Below, one piece after another: positions 6,490-22,971 of a DNA stretch of 26,555 nt; the stretch's first letter is position 1; each line of letters opens with the position of its first letter. The stretch is from PRO6 sp049646625 (GTDB lineage: Bacteria; Pseudomonadota; Alphaproteobacteria; Rhizobiales; Xanthobacteraceae): contig JBARWE010000323.1 of the NCBI GenBank assembly GCA_049646625.1, positions 1 to 26,555 of the forward strand, given 5' to 3'. A model generated the notes under the pieces. That model made no database searches, had not been told where the DNA came from, and saw only the letters and a list, made by a program, of their open reading frames with translations. The position numbers were made by a program, and so were the translations under genes.

Positions 6490-7058
6490 GGTGAGGGAGA
6501 GTGTTCATTCCTCGGATGCGCGCAAGCTGCATCCGGGGATTGCCCTTCCGGGGGCGGAAATTCGGGTCGGCTTTTGGCCCGGCGGCTGACCAGGATGCGG
6601 AGCAGGGGGCTTCCGGGTCGGGTCGGCAAGACCCCCGGAATATCGGCGTTGCGTTAAAGTTGCGGTCCGGTTTGCCGCCCTCGGGTGGCCGACGAAATGA
6701 CGGGAACAATGGCGCGCGAGGTCGCTCGTACACGGAAAAGTGCGGTGGGTCAGGCGGGAATGCGCTCGACCTGGCGCGTTTGGCCCTTATATCGGGCACA
6801 CAGAAGCGTTGCGCGTCTTCAGGTTCGGGCAGACGCGCGCGTTGGGAGACGTGCAATTTTCGGACTTTTTCGGTCCGTAGCTGACTGACGGAACGTGCAG
6901 GATGCAGGGTATGCGTCCGGCGCGTTCTTTTGCGTCCTGAGATTCGGTTGTCCGCCTGCCGGGCGCCGCAAGATCGGACACATCGGATTCAACCCGGCCG
7001 CCCCACGGCGCGCTGGAAGGAGCCGCCGGGCCGCCGGCGGCGAGAGTGAGAGGCCCAG
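6490..7058 (+). other. Long rplL-rpoB spacer with weak promoter candidate
   Basis: About 570 bases with no supported gene. A possible promoter is TCGACC (6766-6771), a 16-base spacer and TATATC (6788-6793), which would give a leader of some 260 bases for rpoB; the match is weak. GACGAAATGACGGG and CCGGGGAT fragments look like decayed pieces of the dispersed repeats. The run 7030-7053 is purine- and GC-rich and ends in the rpoB ribosome site GAGAGG (7048-7053). Confidence 0.4.
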
Positions 7059-11177
<4,119 letters not shown>

Positions 11178-11179
11178 CT

Positions 11180-11320
11180 CAGGCCCTGCGCCTGGGCCTG
11201 TCATGGCCGGACTTGTTCCGGCCATCCACGTCTTCGCTGACGAAGTGGCTTGAAGACGTGGATGCCCGTGACATAGGCGTTCGGCAGAACGCCGTTCTTT
11301 GAACGGCTATGCACGGGCGA
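11180..11320. repeat. Palindromic repeat and hairpin cluster, rpoB-rpoC spacer
   Basis: Consecutive perfect stems: 11180-11186 with 11194-11200; 11203-11211 with 11217-11225; a 12-base stem 11224-11235 with 11252-11263; an outer stem 11264-11270 with 11312-11318 that encloses 11276-11282 with 11287-11293 and, overlapping that, 11291-11297 with 11301-11307. The 11201-11263 part translates as MAGLVPAIHVF, the dispersed repeat shared with 2497-2587 and 6397-6489. The last two inner stems share bases 11291-11293 and cannot both form completely. The cluster ends 46 bases before rpoC. Confidence 0.75.
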
Positions 11321-11366
11321 GACGAACGGAAATTCTGATGACCGCCACTCGGTCAAGGAGACGACA

Positions 11367-15575
<4,209 letters not shown>

Positions 15576-15610
15576 CCGGCAGCGGCTGCGGCCGAATATC
15601 GACGACACGG

Positions 15611-15637
15611 AAAAGGCCGGCGAAAGCCGGCCTTTTT
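15611..15637 (+). terminator. Rho-independent terminator after rpoC
   Basis: GGCCGGC (15615-15621), loop GAAA, GCCGGCC (15626-15632) and TTTTT (15633-15637), with AAAA before the stem so that it may also function on the minus strand. It ends the rplJL-rpoBC transcription unit and isolates it from the accessory genes. Confidence 0.93.
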
Positions 15638-15904
15638 CATGGCTGGCAGCGAAGCAGGCCCCCTCGCGGGCTGGCCGCGGGCAGCAGGCTTTCGGCACCG
15701 GCCTGCGTCGGCGGCGCTACAGCCCGGGAATATTTTGGCGCTCCATCGGCCGGTTGATTTTGTTCATCTTCCCTTCAGGTGGCCGGGCGCTTTCGTAAAG
15801 GCGCCGGGCGAGGTGTGTCGAACCGTCGGTTTGACCCCCGGCAGGCCGTTGCGGCGGGCTGTCCCTGCGGCCGTTTCGCCTTTTGGGGGCATTCAAGGTC
15901 CATC
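15638..15904 (+). other. Spacer upstream of the accessory operon
   Basis: No gene supported. It must contain the promoter of the following operon, since a terminator precedes it. The only weak candidates are TTGATT near 15754 and TTTGAC near 15829, neither with a good -10 box. A frame continuing upstream from 15905 to 15779 is open but has no ribosome site and no family similarity, so it is treated as non-coding. Confidence 0.4.
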
Positions 15905-17299
15905 ATGCTTGATCTTGCGATTGTCGGAGGTGGCCCGGGCGGGCTGATGAGCGCCTGGCACCTCAAGAGGAAGCTCGGCGACTTATGCCGCATTACGATT
16001 TTCGAGGCGTCTGACCGGCTTGGCGGCAAGATCGTATCGCGCCGTTTCGATACCGCGCCGGCGCTGTACGAGGCCGGGGTCGCCGAAATCTACGACTACT
16101 CGATGACCGGCCCCGACCCCTTGCGCGAACTGGTTCAGCACCTCGGGTTGCAGACGATCCCGATGGACGCCAGCCAGGTGGTGCTGGACGGCGAACTGCT
16201 CGACGACGTGGACGGCATGCGGGCGCGTTACGGCCAGGCCACGGCCGATGCCATCGCGGCATTCCGCAGGCGCTGCGCCGCGATGGTGTCGCCGGAGGAA
16301 TATTACGAAGGGATGGAGACTTACGACAATTCTCATCCCTGGGCGAACCTCACCGCCGAGCAATTGCTCGACCGCGAGGTTGCCGACCCGGTCGCCAAGC
16401 GGTTCTTCAAGGTGATGGCCCGCTCCGACATCGCCACCGAGAGCCACAATACCTCGGGCCTCAACGCGCTGAAAAACTATGTGATGGATATCGACGGCTA
16501 TATCGGCCTGTACTCGATCCAGAACGGCAACGAGCAGTTGATCGTCCGTCTCAAGGATGAGATCGACGCCGACATCCAGTTCAATCACCGCGTGCTCAGG
16601 CTCGGCAAGGCCGAGGATGGCCGCTATCGCCTCAACATGATGAACGGCAAGGGGCCGGAGGATCGCGACTTCGACCTGGTGCTGATGTGCCTGCCGCACA
16701 ACTGGCTTGCCACGGTCGATTGGGGCAATGAGCGGCTGCGGCGGTCGATGGTCGAGCATATCGCCTATTTCGATCGTCCCGCGCATTATCTGCGCGCTTC
16801 GCTGCTGTTCGACCGGCCGTTCTGGGGCGACAAGCTGACCGGCGCCTGGTTCATGTCGGAAGCCTTCGGCGGCTGCTGTGTTTACGTCGAGGGCGCGCGC
16901 CACAATGTCGGCAACCACGGCGTGCTGAACTTCCTGATCGCCGGCGCCGACGCGCTGGCCTATGCCAACCTCGACGACGAGGCGCTGATCACCACGGCAC
17001 TGAAGTCGCTGCCGCGCTCGCTTGGGGATGCCCGCGCGCATTTCGTCGAGGGCAAGGTGCATCGCTGGCTGTCGGCGGTGAACGCCATTCCCGGCGGCGT
17101 GCCGGTGCGCGACGATCGCGTCAATCATCAGCCGGAACCGAAGGAACACCCTGGCGTGGTGCTGGTGGGCGACTATCTGTTCGACTCGACGCTGAACGGC
17201 TTGTTCGATTCAGCCGACATCGCCACCAACATCGTCGTGGCGGAGGCGAAGAAGCGGCGCCGTAAGGCCGAAGCCCGGCGAGGAACGTGCGTCGCCTGA
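15905..17299 (+). CDS. FAD-dependent oxidoreductase, amine oxidase/phytoene desaturase fold
   Basis: 464-residue soluble flavoprotein. The N-terminal dinucleotide-binding motif is GGGPGG (8-13), with Glu34 closing the second strand and the RLGGK signature (38-42) typical of the flavin amine oxidase/phytoene desaturase/protoporphyrinogen oxidase superfamily. The C-terminal FAD motif starts at residue 417 (GVVLVGDYLFDSTLNGLFDSA). The ATG at 15905 has AAGG six bases upstream and puts the FAD motif right at the N-terminus as the family requires. The ABC exporter starts 12 bases after the stop codon, so it heads a three-gene operon. The substrate (amine, isoprenoid or other) cannot be decided. The very basic C-terminus (KKRRRKAEARR) is not part of the fold. 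Confidence 0.8.
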   Translation: MLDLAIVGGGPGGLMSAWHLKRKLGDLCRITIFEASDRLGGKIVSRRFDTAPALYEAGVAEIYDYSMTGPDPLRELVQHLGLQTIPMDASQVVLDGELLDDVDGMRARYGQATADAIAAFRRRCAAMVSPEEYYEGMETYDNSHPWANLTAEQLLDREVADPVAKRFFKVMARSDIATESHNTSGLNALKNYVMDIDGYIGLYSIQNGNEQLIVRLKDEIDADIQFNHRVLRLGKAEDGRYRLNMMNGKGPEDRDFDLVLMCLPHNWLATVDWGNERLRRSMVEHIAYFDRPAHYLRASLLFDRPFWGDKLTGAWFMSEAFGGCCVYVEGARHNVGNHGVLNFLIAGADALAYANLDDEALITTALKSLPRSLGDARAHFVEGKVHRWLSAVNAIPGGVPVRDDRVNHQPEPKEHPGVVLVGDYLFDSTLNGLFDSADIATNIVVAEAKKRRRKAEARRGTCVA

Positions 17300-17311
17300 C
17301 GCCGGATCATC

Positions 17312-19255
17312 ATGACGCCCAAAGACCCTGCCGAGCCGGACCGCCCGGTAGTTGCGCCCGCCGATGACGACGATGAGGCCGTCGACGGCGAGTCGATCGC
17401 GGCTCTCGATGCGGACGACGATGACGAGCTTGCCGTCTATACGGCACGCGAGGCCGCCGGCGCGCTGGCGACCGTCTACGGCTTCGCCTGGCCTTATCTG
17501 CGCCGCTACAAGCGGGCGCTGATTTTCGTCGGCATCGGGCTGGTGATCGAGACGCTGTTCAATGTCATCATGCCGTTGAGCTTGAAATACCTGATCGACG
17601 ACGCGCTCGGCGAAGAAGACTTTCGCGCGCTGACGGTCATTCTCTCGGTGCTGGCGGTGGCCGGTGTCGTCACGTCCATCGTCGCGGTTTGGTATGAGCG
17701 ATGGGATGCGCGGCTGTCGGCTGCGGCGATCACCGATGCGCGGGCGCATCTGTTTGCGCATGTGCAGAACCTGCCGTCCGGTTATTTCGCCCGCACCCGG
17801 CGCGGCGAAATCCTGTCGCGCTTCTCGGTCGATCTCGCCGCGTTCGAAACCTCGGTCAAGACGCTCGCCAGCAACGCGGTGCTGCCGCTGTTCGAACTCG
17901 TCGCCGGCGTGCTGCTGCTCGTGTTCCTGAGCTGGGAACTGGCGGCGGTGGCGCTGTTGATCTTCCCGATTACGCTGATCGGGCCGCGCATCCTGACGCC
18001 GAAGGCGGTGCAGGCCAACTACGACCAGAAGGTCAACGAGTCGGCGCTGCTCGGCATGGTGCAGGAAAATGTCGCGGCCCAGGCGGTGATCAAGGCGTTC
18101 AGTCTGCAACGGCGCATGTTCGGCTGGTTCTCGGCGCGCAACGACGCGACCCGCGACCGCATCGCAGCGGCGACGTTTCTTTCCAGCATGGTGGAGCGCT
18201 CCGTCACCGTCTCGGTGCTGCTGCTGCATCTCGTGGTGCTGGCGCTTGGCGCCTACCTCGCCACCAAGGGGCATATCTCGATCGGCACCTTCGTCACCTT
18301 CGAAAGTGCGTTCTGGGAAATCTCCTACAACATCGCACACCTGATGCACTACATCCCGCTGGCCATCCAGTCGGCGGCGGCCGTGCGCCACATGCAGGAA
18401 CTGCTCGACGAGCCGCCGCGCGGCGCCGATCGTCCTTGCGCGGTCGAGCTGCCGCCGATCGCCCGCGCCATTGCCTTCGAACGTGTCACCTTCGGCTATG
18501 GCGAGGGCGCGGCACCGGTGCTTGCCGACCTTGACCTGACGCTCGCGGTCGGCCGCAGCATCGCCATCGTCGGGCCGAGCGGCTCGGGTAAAAGCACGCT
18601 GATCAATCTCATTCTGCGGCTCTACACGCCGGATGCCGGCCGCGTCTCGATCGACGGCCTCGACATTCGCAAAGTGACGCGCGAGTCGCTGCGCGCCCGC
18701 ATGGCCGTGGTGTTTCAGGACAACATGCTGTTCAATATGTCGATCCGCGAGAACATCCGCCTCGGCAAGGCGGGCGCCACCGATGCCGAGGTCGAGGCGG
18801 CGGCGCGCAAGGCGGAGATCGACCGTTTCATCCGCGGCCTGCCGCAAGGCTACGACACGCAGGTCGGCGAGCGCGGCGACACCTTGTCCGGCGGCCAGCG
18901 CCAACGCATCGCCATCGCCCGCGCATTGGTGCGTGATCCGGCCGTGCTGCTGCTTGATGAGGCGACCTCGGCGCTCGACCAGACCACGGAAGCTGCAATC
19001 AATCGCACGCTGCGCAAGGCGGCGCGCGGCCGCACCGTGATCTTCGCCACGCACCGGCTGAGCGCGGTGGCCGACATGGACGAGATCGTCGTGCTGAGTG
19101 AGGGCCGGGTGGCCGAGCGTGGCACGCATGCAGCGCTGCTGGCCGCCGATGGCCTGTATCGCAAGCTCTGGGACAACCAGTTGAACAATTTTTCCGTCGA
19201 CGACGACAACGATGAGGCGGATGACGGGCCGCCGCATGGTAATTATTGCCAATGA
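17312..19255 (+). CDS. ABC exporter, fused permease and ATPase (MsbA/multidrug type)
   Basis: 647-residue half-transporter that would work as a homodimer in the inner membrane. The transmembrane domain (about 60-350) has six predicted spans near 70-90, 107-127, 190-208, 210-226, 299-317 and 325-345. The ATPase domain (about 385-625) is complete: Walker A GPSGSGKST 421-429, Q-loop Gln469, signature LSGGQ 525-529, Walker B VLLLDE 545-550 and switch His581. The architecture is that of lipid A, peptide and drug exporters. Both ends carry acidic tails (DDDDE at 18-22 and 35-39, DDDNDEADD near 630-638), which is unusual. The start codon's ribosome site is weak. It overlaps the next gene by four bases (ATGA). 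Substrate unknown; the neighbouring glycosyltransferase suggests a glycosylated product. Confidence 0.9.
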   Translation: MTPKDPAEPDRPVVAPADDDDEAVDGESIAALDADDDDELAVYTAREAAGALATVYGFAWPYLRRYKRALIFVGIGLVIETLFNVIMPLSLKYLIDDALGEEDFRALTVILSVLAVAGVVTSIVAVWYERWDARLSAAAITDARAHLFAHVQNLPSGYFARTRRGEILSRFSVDLAAFETSVKTLASNAVLPLFELVAGVLLLVFLSWELAAVALLIFPITLIGPRILTPKAVQANYDQKVNESALLGMVQENVAAQAVIKAFSLQRRMFGWFSARNDATRDRIAAATFLSSMVERSVTVSVLLLHLVVLALGAYLATKGHISIGTFVTFESAFWEISYNIAHLMHYIPLAIQSAAAVRHMQELLDEPPRGADRPCAVELPPIARAIAFERVTFGYGEGAAPVLADLDLTLAVGRSIAIVGPSGSGKSTLINLILRLYTPDAGRVSIDGLDIRKVTRESLRARMAVVFQDNMLFNMSIRENIRLGKAGATDAEVEAAARKAEIDRFIRGLPQGYDTQVGERGDTLSGGQRQRIAIARALVRDPAVLLLDEATSALDQTTEAAINRTLRKAARGRTVIFATHRLSAVADMDEIVVLSEGRVAERGTHAALLAADGLYRKLWDNQLNNFSVDDDNDEADDGPPHGNYCQ

Positions 19256-20190
19256 GCATGGGCAGACAGGATCGACCCGAAACGGAATTGTTGCAGGGTG
19301 CCGGCCGCAGCGGCACCGCGGTGATCGTTTCGACGCGCGGCCGGCCGCAGATCGTCGGCGCGCTGGTCGAACGGCTTGCGGGGCAGAGCAGGGCGCCGGC
19401 GCATATTTTCGTCATCGGGGCGCGCGACAGCGATATCGTCGGATTGCCGCAAGGCCGGCCTGATCTGACGGTCAGGGTCGGGCGTGAAGGCTCCAGTTCG
19501 CAGCGTAACGACGGGCTTGCGCTGGCCGGCGACCGCTTTGCTTACGTCGTGTTCTTCGACGACGATTTCGTGCCGTCGAAGTTCTGGATCGAGCGCATGG
19601 AGGCGGTGTTTCAGGCAGACCCCGCTATCGCCGGCGTGACGGGCCGGGTGCTGGCCGACGGGGCGACGACCGCCGGCATAAACCTTGCGGATGCCCGCGC
19701 CCTGATCGAGGACTGTGATGCCCGGCCGCAGCCGGCGATCGAGTCTCACGAACAGCCCGGCTACGGCGGCAACATGGGATGCAACATGGCGTTCCGCGCC
19801 ACGGCGCTGGAGGACATCAGGTTCGACGAACGGTTGCCGCTCTATGCGTGGCTTGAGGACGCCGATTTCCGCGGCCGGGTCGAGCAGCGTGGCCGGATAG
19901 TCCGCGCCGCCGGTCTGTGCGGCGTTCATCTCGGCCACAAGCAGGGGCGCGGGCGCGGCGTCACCGTCGGCTATTCCCAGATTGCCAATGCGATTTATCT
20001 GGCGCGTAAGGGGACCGTTCCGAAATCGCACCTGGTCGCGCTTGCGACGCGCAACGTGATCGCGAATCTCGTCCGTTCAATCCGGCCCGAGCCGTACGTC
20101 GATCGGCGCGGCCGCTTGCTGGGGAACATGCTGGCGCTGGCCGATATCGCGCGTGGGCATGTAACGCCGGAGCGCATCCTGAAACTTTGA
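19252..20190 (+). CDS. Glycosyltransferase family 2-like protein
   Basis: 312-residue GT-A fold glycosyltransferase, soluble and without membrane spans. The N-terminal strand-loop TAVIVSTRGRP (22-32) is the nucleotide-sugar entry motif of family 2. DDD at 103-105 (FFDDDF) fits the metal-binding DXD. GGNMGCNMAFR (172-182) and the acidic pair Glu202-Asp203 (WLEDADF) match the acceptor loop and catalytic-base region. The chosen ATG 19252 overlaps the exporter stop codon as ATGA, which indicates translational coupling; a TTG six bases earlier and an ATG at 19258 are alternatives. Sugar and acceptor are unknown. Gene order implies that the sugar is added to the molecule handled by the adjacent exporter or oxidase. 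Confidence 0.85.
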   Translation: MSMGRQDRPETELLQGAGRSGTAVIVSTRGRPQIVGALVERLAGQSRAPAHIFVIGARDSDIVGLPQGRPDLTVRVGREGSSSQRNDGLALAGDRFAYVVFFDDDFVPSKFWIERMEAVFQADPAIAGVTGRVLADGATTAGINLADARALIEDCDARPQPAIESHEQPGYGGNMGCNMAFRATALEDIRFDERLPLYAWLEDADFRGRVEQRGRIVRAAGLCGVHLGHKQGRGRGVTVGYSQIANAIYLARKGTVPKSHLVALATRNVIANLVRSIRPEPYVDRRGRLLGNMLALADIARGHVTPERILKL

Positions 20191-20243
20191 CGGCAAGCGG
20201 CACCCCGCCATCGTGTGACGTGCGTGCGCACCGGAGATCTGAA

Positions 20244-21425
20244 TTATGCCGGCGATTGCGGCGCAGCCGGCCGGACGTGCGCCGACAGCCAGGCCCGCGA
20301 TCGCCGCAGGCGGCCGATGCCGTAGCACAAGACGAAGCGCCCGACACGCTCGGTGCGCCACGGCAGCCCCGGATCGATCGACGTTTTGCGCAAGTGATAG
20401 GCCTTGGCCATCGAGCGGCGGTCGTTCTCGACCTTGACCGGGTCGTCGTAGAACGCGGCGATCTTGCCGGCGTCCAAGCCGTCGCTTGTCAGCCATCGCG
20501 GAATATGGACGTTGCATAGCCGCTCGATGTCGGTCAGCACCTTGCCGCAGCCGGTGCCGGAGGCCGGGCAGGGGCTTGCGAATGCATCGCCGACCAGCAC
20601 GACGCCGGCCTGGCGATGGCCGCTGGTGATGTAAAGATCGGTGGGCCGGATGCGGACCGGCCCGCTCACCGCGAAGTCGCCGATCATCCGTCGCAGCGAC
20701 GGCATCACCGCTTCGAGCGCCGGCACGGGTCTTTGGCGCAACTGCCGCAGCCACGGGTCGTCCATAGTGCGGTAGGTCATCAGGTTGGCGCGCAGGATGT
20801 CGCCGATCGGAAACACCGTCAGGTAGGAGATGCCGTCGCGGGCGCGCTCCGGATGGTAGGTGAGGGCGCGGAACGGAAATGCCGCTCGTCCGACAGGTGA
20901 GAGATTGAAGCCGGCGGTGATGGAGTGGCAGGGGCTTGTCACCGTGCGGGCGATCCCGAGCTTGTCGCGCAGGCTGACGCTCAAGCCGGTGGCGAGCACG
21001 ATCAACCGCGCCGACACCGTGTCGCCGGTGGATAGCGTCACGCTCTGCCGGTCATCGCTGGTGGACAGGTCGACGGCCTTGGCGACGATTCGTCTCACCG
21101 GCGGCGGTATGGTCGCGCGCACGGTGTTGACGAGGTCGTTGTAAAAGATTCCGTGCTGGTCGCTCGGTCGGCAATCCATCAGATAACCGAAACGGGCAAG
21201 CCACACCTCCCTGTCGTGGGTGGTGGCCGGCAGGATCAGGTCGGCGAGGCCGGTTTTCTCCAGCACCGAGATCTGGAAGCCGTCGAGTTTCTCGCAGCGG
21301 AAATCGTCGGGATAGACCGGGTGGGGATCGATGAGGACGGTTGAGGCGCCTGTGCGGCCCAGCATCGCGGCAGCCAACGACCCCGCAAGTCCGCCGCCGA
21401 CGATCGCCACATCGCACTGCCACAT
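20244..21425 (-). CDS. FAD-dependent monooxygenase/reductase, PHBH fold
   Basis: 393-residue flavoprotein of the p-hydroxybenzoate hydroxylase/UbiH/geranylgeranyl reductase superfamily. The FAD motif GGGLAG is at 10-15 with Asp33 ending the second strand. The second FAD motif is GVVLVGDAFASPCPASG at 274-290 with Gly279-Asp280. A central LIVLATG (141-147) matches the inner FAD loop. The ATG at 21425 has an excellent GGAGAGG (21432-21438) six bases upstream. The gene converges with the glycosyltransferase (53-base gap) and diverges from the acyltransferase, so it is transcribed separately despite the shared theme. Hydroxylase, halogenase-like and reductase activities are all possible; no signature separates them here. 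Confidence 0.8.
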   Translation of the reverse strand: MWQCDVAIVGGGLAGSLAAAMLGRTGASTVLIDPHPVYPDDFRCEKLDGFQISVLEKTGLADLILPATTHDREVWLARFGYLMDCRPSDQHGIFYNDLVNTVRATIPPPVRRIVAKAVDLSTSDDRQSVTLSTGDTVSARLIVLATGLSVSLRDKLGIARTVTSPCHSITAGFNLSPVGRAAFPFRALTYHPERARDGISYLTVFPIGDILRANLMTYRTMDDPWLRQLRQRPVPALEAVMPSLRRMIGDFAVSGPVRIRPTDLYITSGHRQAGVVLVGDAFASPCPASGTGCGKVLTDIERLCNVHIPRWLTSDGLDAGKIAAFYDDPVKVENDRRSMAKAYHLRKTSIDPGLPWRTERVGRFVLCYGIGRLRRSRAWLSAHVRPAAPQSPA

Positions 21426-21599
21426 CGCACGCCTCTCCAGGTCCGTCGACTTATCGGCTTCGGCGCGGTCCCTGCCAACCGCAGCGCGGCCGATGTCGGA
21501 GGTATTTTGGTGGGATGGTTACTTCGCGGGGCCGATTAACCAGACCGCAAGCGCTGATCGCCATTGTCGGCTGAGCGGCGGCACCAGTCAGGGCAGTTG
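21426..21599. promoter_or_regulatory. Divergent promoter region with small inverted repeat
   Basis: This 174-base gap must hold promoters for both divergent genes. TGGTTA (21516-21521) and TAACCA (21537-21542) form an exact inverted repeat with a 15-base spacer, a possible operator. I could not assign -35 and -10 boxes on either strand. Confidence 0.3.
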
Positions 21600-22739
21600 A
21601 TGATCTCGATATCGGTTGGTTCTCCCCGCCCCGGTCTGGTCGACGCCTGGAATGACCTGGTGGCGCGTGCGGGGGGTAACGTGTTCATGCACCCGGTGGC
21701 GCTTCTGGCCGCTGCCGACCTCGGCTGTGCCGAGATCCGGGTGCTGACCGCATGGCAGGACGACGTTGAGCCGCCGCGGCTGGTCGGCCTGTGGGCGTTG
21801 CGGCTGGTGCGGCGCCTGCCGTGTCTGCCGCCGATTTTGTCGGCAGCGCCCTACGATTATGCCTTCGTAAGCGGCCCTGTGATCGACCCCGCGGTCGCCG
21901 CGGACGTCGCGTCGGCGTTCCTTGCGGCGATTGCGGCCGATCCGGCCCTGCCCGGGGTGATCGCGCTGCCGGAGATCGCCACCGACTCGGCCGCCGTCCA
22001 GGCCCTGGTCCGGGCCGCCACCGCCGGCGGTCATCCGCTCGTCACGGTGAAGACGGCGGCGCGGCCGACGGTGTCGCGCCAATGTGGCATCAAGTCCTCC
22101 GGCTCGACGCGCAAAAAGCTGCGGCAGGACTGGAACAGGCTTTCGGCGCTCGGGCAGGCCGAGGTGGTCTGCCACCGGACGCCGGAGGCGGTCGCCAAGG
22201 CGTTGGAGGTGTTTTTGACCATGGAGGCGGCGAGCTGGAAGGGGGCGCAGGGCACGGCACTGCTGTGCAACGACCGTGACGCTGCTTTCGCGCGCCGGCT
22301 GATCGTCGACCTCGCCGCCGCCGACGCCGCCTCGGTGACGCTACTGACGCTCGACGGCCGCGCCATCGCCGCGCAGGTGCTGCTGCATTGCGGCGACACC
22401 GTCTACACATGGAAAATGGCGTTTGACGCGGCATTCGCCAAATATTCGCCGGGCGTCCTGCTGGTCGACAAGCTTACCGGGAATTGGCTGGCGGAGGGGG
22501 GAATCGCCCAGCTCGATTCGTGTTCGAGCGAGGACGGCTTCATGGGCCGGATCTGGACCGGCCGCCAGCCGCTCGCCGACATGCTGCTCGACACCGGCCG
22601 GCGCCGCTCGGTCGCGTTCACGCTTGAACTCGCCCGCTGGCGTGCCTATGAGCGGCTGCGCGAGTGGCGCAACGTGCTGCGCGCGCGCGGCTGGGTGCCG
22701 GCTCGCCGGTCGCACGGGACGACGGCTCGCTCCCTGTAA
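21600..22739 (+). CDS. GNAT-family acyltransferase, FemAB/CelD-like
   Basis: 379-residue protein with the two-lobed GNAT arrangement of the Acetyltransf_6 (CelD/BcsL-like, FemAB-related) group, often encoded with polysaccharide or lipid-modification genes. The recognisable second lobe spans about 168-290: the basic SSGSTRKKLRQDWNRL segment, FLTMEAASWKG, TLLTLDGRAIAAQVLL and YSPGVLLVDKL. No signal peptide or membrane span is seen. The ATG at 21600 follows AGGG (21590-21593); a TTG at 21564 would add twelve unlikely residues. The C-terminus is basic. The acyl donor and acceptor are unknown. It lies downstream of the divergent monooxygenase and upstream of the str operon leader, and no clear terminator follows it. 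Confidence 0.8.
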   Translation: MISISVGSPRPGLVDAWNDLVARAGGNVFMHPVALLAAADLGCAEIRVLTAWQDDVEPPRLVGLWALRLVRRLPCLPPILSAAPYDYAFVSGPVIDPAVAADVASAFLAAIAADPALPGVIALPEIATDSAAVQALVRAATAGGHPLVTVKTAARPTVSRQCGIKSSGSTRKKLRQDWNRLSALGQAEVVCHRTPEAVAKALEVFLTMEAASWKGAQGTALLCNDRDAAFARRLIVDLAAADAASVTLLTLDGRAIAAQVLLHCGDTVYTWKMAFDAAFAKYSPGVLLVDKLTGNWLAEGGIAQLDSCSSEDGFMGRIWTGRQPLADMLLDTGRRRSVAFTLELARWRAYERLREWRNVLRARGWVPARRSHGTTARSL

Positions 22740-22971
22740 CAATATGAAATATCAGAATTATTCACTACATTAGGCGGTTTTGTCGCAATCTGGCGGCGCG
22801 ATCGCGGTGCGACCGGGCATTGGCCTCGGCCGGTGGCGGGCGAGGGGCCTGCCGTGGTGATTCCGGTGCTGATTCCATTCGCCTTGCATTTTGTTGCGGG
22901 CGCTTGCGCGTGCCGTGCGGCCGATGCGAAAAACCCCTTTGCCGAGGGCTTTGCTGCAGTGCCGATAGGTC
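22740..22971. other. Spacer between acyltransferase and str promoter
   Basis: No gene supported. The first 40 bases are strikingly AT-rich for this genome (AATATGAAATATCAGAATTA and following), and the remainder returns to high GC. AAAAACCCCTTTGCCGAGGG near 22929-22948 could form a weak minus-strand terminator (CCCT/AGGG stem before a T-run), but there is no minus-strand gene for it to serve. Confidence 0.4.

Noticed and set aside
6501..6884. 127-codon plus-strand frame in the rplL-rpoB spacer
   Set aside because: Runs through repeat remnants, lacks a ribosome site and its translation is low-complexity basic sequence typical of chance frames.
15779..15904. Upstream extension of the FAD oxidoreductase by 42 codons
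   Set aside because: Would put non-family sequence before the FAD motif and lacks a ribosome site; ATG 15905 has both the right position and AAGG upstream.
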